Shown here one piece after another: positions 19,946 through 36,475 of a stretch of 64,000 bases of DNA (the stretch's first letter is position 1; each line of letters begins with the position of its first letter). Under the pieces are notes generated by a model, which saw only the letters and a program-made list of their open reading frames with translations, did not search any database and had not been told where the DNA came from. The DNA is taken from contig NC_089784.1 of the NCBI RefSeq assembly GCF_040412425.1, forward strand, positions 39,450,570-39,514,569, given 5' to 3'. Made by a program: the position numbers and the translations under genes. This DNA comes from Macrobrachium rosenbergii. Taxonomy: Eukaryota > Arthropoda > Malacostraca > Decapoda > Palaemonidae.

Positions 19946-22150
19946 ATGAAGATCGTAAGTAAACTGCGATAGAACATTTAACTGGAGTCAGTTAGAAATC
20001 ACTATTGATGAATACAGTGTCAGCTGATAGTGGAATCTATGCAATATTTAATAAAGTGGCCTAACCAATAAGAGTTTCCTACTCGATGAACTGCCTAAGG
20101 CAGCGCTCAAAGAAAGATTGTGGAGTCCGCCTTTTGTGTCATATGGGTTTTACAGTTGCGGCCTGACAGTAACGTTGTCATTTTTAGCATTCCTGTATCT
20201 ACAGCAAAATTCGCAATAAAAAAAATTGGACATCTATCGTAAAACAGATCAAAATTCTTCTTTACTGATGAGGATGTTCTCGAGAAGTTGAGGTAATTGT
20301 TGAGCAAAAGGAACTGTTAACTGTGGATTCAGTGTTATTGGAATTTCAGAAACTGACAGCGATTATCTTTGTCTTAAATCTATTTATAGATTGTCATCAG
20401 CTGTTTGGTTGCCTTGTCACTCGCTGCACCCCAACACCTGCGGACGCCCAAACCTCCCCTGACCCCTACCCCTGTTTACATCACCCCAAAACCTCCTCCT
20501 CCACCTCCCGTTTACGTCACAACAAAACCTCCTCCTCCACCTCCCCTCCCCTCCTCCTCCTCCTCCTCCCCTAATTACATTCCACCAACAACCACAACTT
20601 CTCCACCTCCACCTCCCCACCTCCTCCTACGTACGTTCCACCTCCCCACCTCCTCCACCTCCACCTCCTCCTCCACCTCCCCCCACCTCCTCCACCTCCA
20701 CCACCCTCCTCCACCTCCCCACCTCCTCCCCCACCTCCTCCTACGTACGGTCCACCTCCCCACCTCCTCCACCTCCACCTCCTCCTCCACCTCCCCACCT
20801 CCTCCACCTCCACCTCCACCTCCTCCCCCCACCTCCTCCCACGTACGGTCCACCTCCCCCACCTCCTCCACCTCCACCTCCTCCTCCACCTCCCCCACCT
20901 CCTCCACCTCCACCTCCACCTCCACCTCCTCCTCCACCTCCCCCACCTCCTCCACCTCCACCTCCACCTCCTCCTCCCCCACCCTACTACGTACATTCCA
21001 TCTAAACCAACTACTGCTCCTCCTCCACCTCCTCCTCCACATACTCCTCCTCCTCTCCCATCTCCCCCTACGTACATTCCACCTAAACCAACAACTGCTC
21101 CTCCTCCACCCCCCCCACCTCCTTCTACGTACATTCCAACTAAACCAACTACTGCTCCTCCTCCACCTCCCCCACCTCCTTCTATGTACATTCCAACTAA
21201 ACCAACTACAGCGCCTCCTCCCCCACCACCTCCTACTTACATTCCCCCTAAATCAAATACTCCTCCCGGCCTAGGCGATACCCCGAAAGCCAGTTCCCCA
21301 GAAAGCAAGCCCAAAGGGCCCGTGGGCATCATCAAGGATGAGAAGATTTTCAATGAAGACGGAAGTTTCAGTGTGAACTACGAGACAGAAAACGGCATCA
21401 AAGTCTTTGCGTCCGGCTCTCCTTCTGGCGTGGACAAGTCTGTGACCCAAGCTGGTCTCTACTCGTAAGTGATGCTCCATTCGTTTCTTTAGCATATTCT
21501 GAACTGCTTCTGTTGTCAATATTATCATTCTAATGAAATGGTAAACTGTGCCTTAAGCTGACCGCCATATATAATCTGCTTTTACTCTTAAATGGAGGTT
21601 ATGATATGAATAAAACCCCAAGTGTATTTATTCAATTATCTTTGACCACCTTGGTCTTTATAATATCTCCAGTGCATAAACTCACCATTCTACTTTATGA
21701 AGATATTTTGAGAAGGAATCACTAATATAGGTCCATCTTTTATTCTAGGCCGGGTGTCAGAAGGGACTGATAACCATAAGTGAGTTTAGTTATTATTTGC
21801 AGACTTGTAATCTTGTATGGACAGATAATAATCTATTGGTAAATAAATTAGTTTATTGACTGTTAAAGATTTAAGAATAATTTAACATCTTAAACGTGCA
21901 AACAATCCTTCTTTACAGCTACACAGCCCCTGATGGAACCTTTATAGAAGTGAAGTATATAGCTGATAAAGGCGGATACCTGCCCGAATCCAGTGCCCTG
22001 CCCGTGGCTCCAGAATTCCCTCACCCAATTCCACAGTTCGTCCTTGACCAAATTGCCAGAGCAGCTGAAGAAGATGCTGCCGCAGCAGCAGCTGATGCAG
22101 CTGTCAAAACTACTGGCAACACCGCCGTTCCTAACTCAGCTTCATCCTAG
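19946..22150 (+). CDS. Pro-rich RR-1 cuticle protein, array copy 1 (frame broken)
   Basis: Exons 19,946-19,954, 20,390-21,464 and 21,919-22,150, with GTAAGT donors and TATTTATAG and CTTTACAG acceptors, intron phases 0 and 2. The product starts with signal peptide MKIIVISCLVALSLA, then VYITPKPPPPPP. A long (CCT/CCA/CCC)n domain follows with TYGPPP and TYIPPKPTTAPPPP units, then an RR-1 chitin-binding domain (FNEDGSFSVNYETENG, TAPDGTFIEV, YIADKGGY) and an Ala-rich tail ending in a TAG stop. It should be secreted and bind chitin. Exon 2 is 1,075 bases, one residue class off, so the signal-peptide frame and the RR-1 frame do not join. Frame changes sit at C runs of 4 or 6 where 5 keeps proline. 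Either consensus errors or real inactivation could explain this. The nearly identical sister is copy 2. Confidence 0.75.
21749..21779 (+). other. Candidate 31-base poison micro-exon, copy 1
   Basis: Within intron 2 a pyrimidine tract ends in ATTCTAG, followed by 31 bases and a GTGAGT donor. Inclusion would read into TGA within eight codons. The block is conserved in all three array copies. Speculative. Confidence 0.2.
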
Positions 22151-22331
22151 GGCGAGCTAAGCAACACATACTACAGAGCGCAATAACTAATGAGTCATTT
22201 CGTAACAAATTCAGTCATAAACTGTAACGTAAATACTAAAACTTTCTGTCAGTATATTGCCTAATGTTCAATTTTACCTAAAAACTGTAACCAATATTTA
22301 TTAGGGTTTCCGTGTGACTGTGATCTGCTTT

Positions 22332-22337
22332 AATAAA
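22332..22337 (+). terminator. Polyadenylation signal AATAAA, copy 1
   Basis: AATAAA 182 bases after the stop, conserved in the other two copies. Confidence 0.6.
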
Positions 22338-25405
<3,068 letters not shown>

Positions 25406-25880
25406 GAGCCTCGATGGTCGAGTTGGTTAAGACAGCAGCCTCAGACTTCTTAGAGGTCTGTGGCGTAGGTTCAAATCTGCAGCCTACCAGTCAGAAAGGC
25501 GGACACTTTGCTATCCGTGTAGACACCCGGGATTATGTATGTAATCAACGGATAGGTTTGCTTAAAAGCAAATGGGTGTTACAGACTAATACAACACAAA
25601 CAAAGCCACTCCAACATCTAAAAACATGACAGACACCTCACACATCTCGAACTGTCCACCTCACTGTGCAACAACCTCTCGCTGCTGGGAGGAAGGGTGC
25701 TGGTGACTGGTATGATACATGTACATACGCTACTGGGGTCTAAACGCTGTCAGGCAGGGCAGCCAATCAAGACTACGGTCTACCCCAAAGCCAAATCAAA
25801 GTCCTTCAAAAGAGGGCATCGTGCTTACCCCATACAAAAAAATGGGAAAAAAGCACATTAAAAGAAGAAGAAGAAAAAGA
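25406..25880 (+). mobile_element. tRNA-Leu-like SINE at junction of units 1 and 2
   Basis: The head has an A-box-like GGTCGAGTTGGTTAAGA and a B-box-like AGGTTCAAATCTGC. The body runs about 400 bases, and the tail is A-rich with AAGAAGAAGAAGAAAAAG. It is not a functional tRNA because the anticodon stem does not pair. It lies exactly between the right edge of one unit and the left edge of the next. Confidence 0.75.
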
Positions 25881-26006
25881 ATATAGATAAAAGGCAAATA
25901 GCGCTCACATAGTGTACTTTAGCTAAGCCTAGCCAGTAATGAACAGTAAGCAATAACCGATAATCATCGTGGTGTAACGAAGATGTCCTCCAAGCCTGCA
26001 GTTTAA

Positions 26007-27736
26007 CCCTAGAACTGTATCACCTGGTCCGAGCGGACCCACACTGATTTTATTTTAACATTCCCGCTCTTTTTTTCAGAGCAGTGGTAGCGTTTGAACA
26101 GTGGGCCCTCGTGAATTCAATTGGCTCTTGGTACTGAAGCTGAGAGGTTGCACTCCGCCCTCCACATGCTTTCTAAGATGCATAGGTATGGTGAGTGACT
26201 CCAGGCGGACCCACAATTTCTGTTTGTGGGATTTTAGACATGGCACCCTTTTACATAAAAGTTATCATTACAGTGACCCTGTTTACGATAATTCAGGCCA
26301 GAGTGGCTAAAAACAGGTGTAAATGATTAGTAGGCTATTGTACTTTTATGAAATTTTTCTTTTGTCATATATATGTGACCTACATTTTTTTTTTTTTTTA
26401 TTCAAGTGTGAAGCAAGAGCAAGAAAAGATGTCACGTAACATTGACTGAGTGATGAATCCATCTCCAATATTTTAGCAGAAGACGCTGTAATAGATTTGA
26501 TGGATGATGTCACCACTGAATCTGTCCTTGCCATCGAAAAGATGAATACAGCTGGTGGAGGCCCTTCTTGACGTCCCATCTCTCTCCTCCCAGCTGAGTT
26601 CGATGAGGATGTGCCGAACGTAATAACTGACGTAGATGAAACAATGAAGTATACTGTGGCTCCACAAAAAAAAATAGAAAAAATTCTAAACTAGGCTACA
26701 TGTCACCTATTGCTGGCCCTTCAGGCATCCACACAGCATCCCGCCATGCTAAACGCAAACTAATTCCCAGGATGTCCACCCCGCTGCCCAGAAAAAGAAC
26801 TCATGAAATGTCTGATTATTCTGACTTTGATCCTGATCCTAACTTAGATTCTGATTTTGATTCTGAGCCTGGTAATATCGACTCAGATTCTGACTTTCAG
26901 CCACTATCACAATCTGACACTGATAATGACTCACACACTGAAGAAGACAACATCAACCAGGACCCTTCAGCCAGTGCCATCCAGGTCCCCACGGCCAGCG
27001 ACACCCAGAATCCAACCCTACGACCAGTGACATCCAGGACCATACGGCCAATGTCACCCACGGAAATGATGGCAGCTCCAACCCAACCGCACAATACATA
27101 TATCAAATGGAGGAAAATGAACGTCGTGCTCCAGATAAAGCTCACTGGTCAAGAACACCACTACGGACACCACAACAGACACCAACACAGTACACATCTG
27201 GACTCGCAACACCATTAGCAAGGTCAACATCAACATCAATGGATTTCTTCAGCCTGTTTCTTGATGAAGAAATGTTGAATGATATTGTTCAGTGTGTCAA
27301 TAATTACATAGAAGCAATAAAAGGCCCAAAGCATGCTAGAAAGAAGCAAACAAAGGGCAAGACACCCATCTGTGAATTGAGAGCACTAATTGGCATCCTC
27401 ATTCAGGCTGGTGCCAAACACGACAACCACTGAAGAAGGAAAAATTATAGTTTTCTATGTTTTTTTCTGTCAGAGTTTTTTTAATATATTTTTATGTGTC
27501 AACTATTGTTTCTCACAAAAGCTTTTTTTTTATTTCTATAGCAAAAATAAAAATATGGACCAACTCTGCCAAAACCTCAATATAATAAAGTTCAAGAATG
27601 TTTATTTCTTTCACAATGATCTCTGAAGTTAAATGAAGAAACTTTTTTTGCATATATTTTGTATTATTTCCAAGTGGGTCCAATCGGACCCACGTTTCCC
27701 TTTGCGTCAGTCAAATTGGGCGAAACAGTTCTAGGG
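26007..27736 (+). mobile_element. piggyBac-like deletion derivative, copy 1
   Basis: Perfect 12-base terminal inverted repeats: CCCTAGAACTGT on the left and ACAGTTCTAGGG on the right. TTAA, the piggyBac target, abuts the left end at 26,003-26,006, while the right flank is TTTG, so the duplication is imperfect. Both subterminal regions hold a small palindrome (GGTCCGAGCGGACC and GGGTCCAATCGGACCC). At 1.73 kb it lacks the catalytic domain. The site near 11,064-11,085 in unit 1 is empty. Confidence 0.8.
26428..27433 (+). pseudogene. Truncated piggyBac-like transposase, copy 1
   Basis: Same protein as in the copy at 42,928 but more damaged. A one-base loss makes TGA in the eighth codon region (near 26,446), there is one extra base near 26,567, and two extra bases near 27,010 shift the frame after TASDTQNP. 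The 3' frame carries FFSLFLDEEMLNDIVQCVNN and ELRALIGILIQAG, which resemble the region before the DDE domain of piggyBac transposases, and then a stop. No DDD catalytic residues are present. Confidence 0.65.
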
Positions 27737-28434
27737 TTTGCCAGTTTTTTGACGCACACATCACATTTCTCTAGCAATAAACTTATTGGTGTTGGTAAAT
27801 GCCTCTTCTTTACCTGCTGTGCTACACTATATAAATATGCTGTTGATACATCTAGACCAAATATTTGGGATGAGACATCTCATTAGCTTAAATATAAAAA
27901 TAGCAGTGTTTATACATACTATACTAAAGAAAATAATATAAAAGTATAGATAAGAACAATATGGCCAGCGGAAACTTCAGCATTTCTAGTTATAATTCAT
28001 TTCCATTACCAACGTTCGGGATTATAAATTGCGTCATCAGGGCTAAAAACAGAGAAAATGAAAATCTATACATCAGAGTAAAGCTAAAGTGGATGGTAAT
28101 CGTAAATCATTCTTTTAATGATAATAACCACATCAGTGACCTTAAAATTTATCGTGAAAGCATAGTGGCAAGTAATTAAAATTTAAGTTAAAATTTAAAA
28201 CAAAATTTTATTATCGAGGAAGTAATATTAACTTTTAGTAAAACAAAACAATAAATATTAATTGGTATCATGGAAAAACACGAATGCACTTCTGAGAAAA
28301 TGAAACTATTCGCAAAGGAAGAAGAAACATAAAGTATTTACCATCAATCCTAACATGAACAAAATTGTGAAATACAAAAATATCGAGACGAGAACTCACT
28401 GTGACAGAAGCTTATAGGTAAACGACCGAATAAA

Positions 28435-30181
28435 TTATTTTTTGACATCTGGGAAAGCAAACACAGAGACAAGAAGTGTAGAAAGGGACGATGGTCTATT
28501 ATGCAATGAAATGTTTAATGGTACTGCAGCTGAATTGTTGCTGAGAGGTGATGATGAATGTTTCATGATGAGGCACTCGAGAATCAGTAATGACCGTTCA
28601 TCTGTCGCCTGAGATAGGACTTCGAAATCCCTGTCCAGAATATTGCCTTTACATTTTACTGCCTAGAATTTTTTCTTAGATTAAACTGATCATGTCCGGT
28701 GAATGACACCCAGGTAACAACCGGTGCGAACCTTCAACAGCCGACTGGAATTACCCACATAGGTTCCAAAATTACATTTGGAACAGGTGAATAAATGCTG
28801 TTAAAGATCACATCAGTTCCAGAAGGGTGTCATTAAACTTGGAAAGACTTCTGAATTTAAAGGGGTTCTTGAATATAAAATTAAATTTGTTGCATGGATA
28901 CACACTGGGTTCCCATTTTACATGTATATATGTTGAGCGATATGGCAAAGGTACATGTTTCTTTTTTAGGTACACCAAAAGTTTTAGGCTAAAAACTCTT
29001 TTTAGATTTTTTAAAATAGATGTGGCGGATAACAATTTCTACTAAAATATTTTAGCAAAGATACTACTTCTTCATGAAATTTAACCCACATGCACGATAA
29101 ATTATAATTCTTACATAATCAAGCTGTACATGCATTAAGTTTAAAAACCAACGGACAAAAACTGAAAAAATTATTAACAAACCAGTAAACGTTTTTCCGA
29201 AAACACCAGTTACAAATTGATCATTACTCCTAGAAAATGCTATTTCTAAAAGTGGCATTATTAGATTCCAAGTCCATTGTAAAACTGATGTTTGAATGAA
29301 AGGAGCTTATGAAATTAAGGCATAAATACGCAAGTTCTTGTTTCTTGAAGAGTACAAACGTATCATCCACGCATTTAAAAAAAAAAGCAGTTTTAAAAGG
29401 TGACGGACACTGATCAAGAAACAGTTTTTCTCAGTAGCACATGAAAATATTGGCAAAGGTGGTTCCGACCTAAAGGAGAAGTCATTGCCATTTAATCGGT
29501 TTGTTTATATACTTTTTATTTTTAAATAAACAGTTATCCATCACTGCCAGTTCCAGGAATTTCTCAAAAGAATTATTATTAAAAGTCTTCAGAAAGACCA
29601 TATTGAGTAGCTAATAAAGCATTAGTTGTTGTGTCTATGGTTTAAATTAGAGGCACCTTTGTGAACAAACAAAATACATCATAATTAACCATAAAATTAC
29701 TAGGGGGTTGCTGAAAAATCTTAGGGATAAACTGGGAAGAATTCAGTAATGTATATTCATTATTTATCAAACCAGAGAATAGGGGGACTAGGAATTTGGC
29801 TAAGTAAAATTTGGCGAGCTATAGGCAGCTAATAGTGGAAGTAAAGGAACATTTTTCTTATGGATTTTGGGTAACCCATACAAAGAACTGAAAGAAGAGC
29901 CAATACCATAAAGAGAACGATATGTTTAATCACTCAAGATATTATCATCATTAAGTTGTTTGAGACTACGATTAATCTTGTCTTCTGTTTTGAATGTTAA
30001 GTTAAACTTTGGAGGTCCAACCTCCATAAAGTTTGTGGTGTCGGAAATGATATGGTTCTTTTTGTTGATGTATGCATCCCTATCCAATGGGACACCGCCC
30101 TTACCTTCATCTGGGGGACATGTAGTAATGCCTTCTCTCTGGGACAGCGGCTTGAAAATTTGAATTATTTCTGTTTAAACA
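28435..30181 (-). pseudogene. Penelope-like element remnant, copy 2
   Basis: Paralogue of the copy at 11,859-13,608, closer in sequence to unit 3. It keeps the same RT and GIY-YIG traces. A 64-codon - strand frame at 29,064-29,258 holds the block FGKTFTGL that lies between RT and endonuclease. Inactive. Confidence 0.7.
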
Positions 30182-30536
30182 AGTAAAAAATGCGCCGAAG
30201 TTTCTTCGGCGCAATCGAGTTTTCTGTCCCGTGGTGGCCTCAGCCACGGCCCATAAAACTCTTAGCCTCGGCCCATGAAACTCAGCGACGGTCCGGTGGT
30301 GGCCTATGTTGTTGGTATCTATAGCGCTGCCAGAAGTAAGATTATGGCTAATTTTAACCTTAAATAAAATAAAAACTACTGAGGCTAGAGGGCTGCAATT
30401 TGGTATGTTTGATGACTGGAGGGTGGATGATCAACATACCAATTTGCAGCCCTCTAGCCTCATCAGTTTTTAAGATGCGAGGGCGGATGGACAGACAAAG
30501 CCCACACAATGGTTTTATTTTACAGAAAAGTAAAAA
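30182..30536 (-). mobile_element. Terminal-hairpin interspersed element, copy 2
   Basis: Complete internal inverted repeat (ACTACTGAGGCTAGAGGGCT against its complement, about 30,374-30,472) plus the TGCGCCGAAG/CTTCGGCGCA terminal hairpin. Confidence 0.7.
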
Positions 30537-33525
<2,989 letters not shown>

Positions 33526-33559
33526 TCATATGTGTATATAAAATAGTTCATGTAACAAT

Positions 33560-35270
33560 GCAAAGGTCTGCTGAAAAGAACAAGAACAAGTGCTTAAAAT
33601 GATGAAAGTATCTGCTGTGAAGGGAAGCATTGCGTAGAATAATAAAAACAAGGCTAAGGAGGAAAGAAATGGTATCATACCGATTCAATATCCGCTGAAG
33701 AGAAGGCCAATACGGCATACAATGATAGAAAGTTTTGCTAAAAAGGAGAACAAAAATGTAAAATAACACGAATCAGTGTTTGCGAGGAAAAAACAATTTA
33801 TATAAAAGAACAACTTTATCAACTAATGTAAACATCTGAACGGGACGACTGATATAGAAGATAACACTACCTCTGTTTAATTGAGAACGGCTGTATACGA
33901 CATCTCTGAAGAGGAGAGTAATTTCACAAAATAATGTAAACCTCTGCTGAGGAGGAAAGAAACCTCATAAAATAACCTAAATCTCTGTAAAGGAGAACAG
34001 TCGGATATGGGAATAAATAACCTTTCCCAAAGGATAGCAGTTTTCTAAAAATTGTAAACTTTTATGTATTAATGAATTTAATGATAAAGCAAAGGTGATA
34101 ACACAAATCTTTGCGTACGATTAGAGAAATTGCAGAAGGTAGTAGAAACATTCGTGGAAGTGTGAAGTACTGTGTAATATCAAACAAACTTCTGCTTAAA
34201 AGAGAAGAAATTGCATCAAATCTTAAACACCTCAGCTGAATGGTGAAGCAGTTATTTAAAATTACACAAAACTGAGCTAAAAAGGAAAGTGCTGTATAGA
34301 ATGATAGTATATCTCAGCGGAAGAGAAAGGCTATTGTGTTGAATAATGCAAAGGTCTGACCAACATAAAAGCCGAAGGAAACTGCACTAAATAGCGCGAA
34401 CCTATGATGAAGGAAAAGGCTCTGAATAAAAGAATACAAACCTCTGCTGAAGAGAAATCAACTGTATTGAATAATATCATAATCAGTGCATAAGAAAGTA
34501 ATTTCCCAAAGTAAAGTGAGACTTTGCTCAAGACTTGATACATTGTATGAAATAATAAAAACCATATTCAGGGAAAATAAAAACTTCCTTCTGAAAAAAA
34601 GCAAATGAATGAAATAATATTCTGAATTATTTCATACAAGAAAGAGAGGAATGGTATAATACATACTAGCCTTAAAGCAATTAAGAGGAGAGCAGTTGCA
34701 TAAAATGGTAAAAACTTCTAGCGAAGAGAGGAACAGTCTTATAAAATAATACACACTACAGCGGAAATGCAAGGCAATTGTATAAAATCATGAAAACCTC
34801 TGCTGAAAAGGAAAACAATTTTATAAAAAGATACACTTCTGCCTTATACGAGTGTTGTATATTATACAAATATATCAAATGAAAAAAGAACATTTGTACA
34901 AAATAATACAAACATATGCTGAAGAGGAAATCACTTGCCTAAAATGATACAAATTTCAGCTGAACAGTAAGCGATTGCATACGATGATACAATCCCTGCT
35001 GAAGAGGAAAAAAAATCAATCATATTTGATAATAAGAAAACTGTTATATTAGTCATACAAACATCAGCTTAAGAGAGAAATTATATGAAATAGTACAAAC
35101 TTTTGCTGAAGAGAAAGTCGAAAATTATTTGTAAAAAATAATACAAATCTCTGGAGAGCAGCAACCTGATTTAGTAAAGTGATACTGCTTAAAGAAGTAC
35201 TAACATTTCCTGAAGAGAAAAGCAGTTGTATCAAAGAAAATAAAATTCAGCTGAAAAGGAGAGTAATTGT
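33560..35270. repeat. Degenerate minisatellite of about 50 bp, unit 2
   Basis: Nearly the same as the block at 17,030-18,760, with scattered single-base differences. Confidence 0.65.
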
Positions 35271-36419
35271 CTTGGGAACCAATTTTTAGTAAATCTGGAA
35301 GCAAATTCAACTGAAGTGACGACCTGTGTACTTGATTGTCCTAAATGAAAAAACAAAAATAAAAGAAATACAGTAAAAAAGGATTACAACTACGTGACAA
35401 ATTTCCATTAACTGCAGTAAGTGGTTGATAACCAAAATGTATCCAAAAATATTGGAAATTATAGAACTGAAAATATGAAAAAGTGCAGACGCTTCTTTTA
35501 CTACCTTATTTTCATAAATCGTTAGAAATCTACTTAGGCTTTGGCTACTGTTTCAGAAATGATAATGATCACTATCTAATATGAAAGGACATTGTCTAAG
35601 GTTTCAGAAATGATAATGATCACCAACATAAAAGCAATTTAATTATAATTTTTAACCGAGAGAAAAATGCTCTCATTTTTTATATTTAGCATTTAGCAAA
35701 TATTCTGTAACATGCACTACTTTAAGGGGATGATGCTGCTTTCGACCATGATGCTGATGATCATGATAGGCGGAGGAGTTGGGTGAGAGAAAACGAGAAT
35801 AATTATCATTATTGTCAGGGTAACAGAGAAGGCGAAGGACTGGAAAGACTATGTAATAGTCAGAGGAAGAAAAATGATTTTGAACATTCGACGAGATAAA
35901 GTAGAGAAAATAGACGAAGCGTAAATTCACATGATAAACCACGAAGAATTTTACGAATTCTTTTAACTTCGCAAAGACTTCATGATTAAGTCAGTTAGAA
36001 ATTTATATTGACAAGTAGTATCACAATACATATGAAATATAATCAGATTCAAATGGAAAAACGATATACCTGAGGGAAAATTAAAATGCATATGGAAAGT
36101 TATGTTGATACAAATACTGTAGAATCCTCACAAGTATTAACGGCACGGATATTTAAAAAAGAAAAAAAAAGACGAAATGGGGTCAACAGAGAAGAGAGAG
36201 TCCGTCATGCGAAGCAATGACCGAATTCCGTTAAAACAGAATGGCCGAACAGACATTGAGATGCAAAGATGCCACCGAATGAAGGTCACTTGGATCTGTG
36301 CTTAAAAGGCGCAAAGCGACGCCAACTCAGGTCATGAATAAGGATGTCGATCCTGGGATACCTCTGAGCAGGGAGGAAAATGCTTATCACCAATACGAAG
36401 TGATGTCCGGAGTCGACTG

Positions 36420-36456
36420 TATAAAAACACCTTCACTCACACTTTCCATATCATTC
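36420..36456 (+). promoter_or_regulatory. TATA box and initiator, copy 2
   Basis: TATAAAA at 36,420 and TCATTC at 36,451-36,456. The region is identical to copy 1. Confidence 0.8.
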
Positions 36457-36475
36457 TCCTGTCGCCACTAGCAAG

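Noticed and set aside
20417..21191. Long reverse-strand frames rich in Gly or in Arg-Trp and Glu-Val repeats across the Pro-rich exons
   Set aside because: Antisense of the (CCN)n proline tract. The + strand has splice sites, signal peptide and RR-1 domain.
25406..25500. tRNA-Leu gene
   Set aside because: A- and B-box-like blocks are present, but the anticodon stem does not pair and a 400-base SINE body with an A-rich tail follows.
26428..27433. Active piggyBac transposase
   Set aside because: The frame stops before any DDE residue, and this copy has three frame-changing differences from its paralogue.
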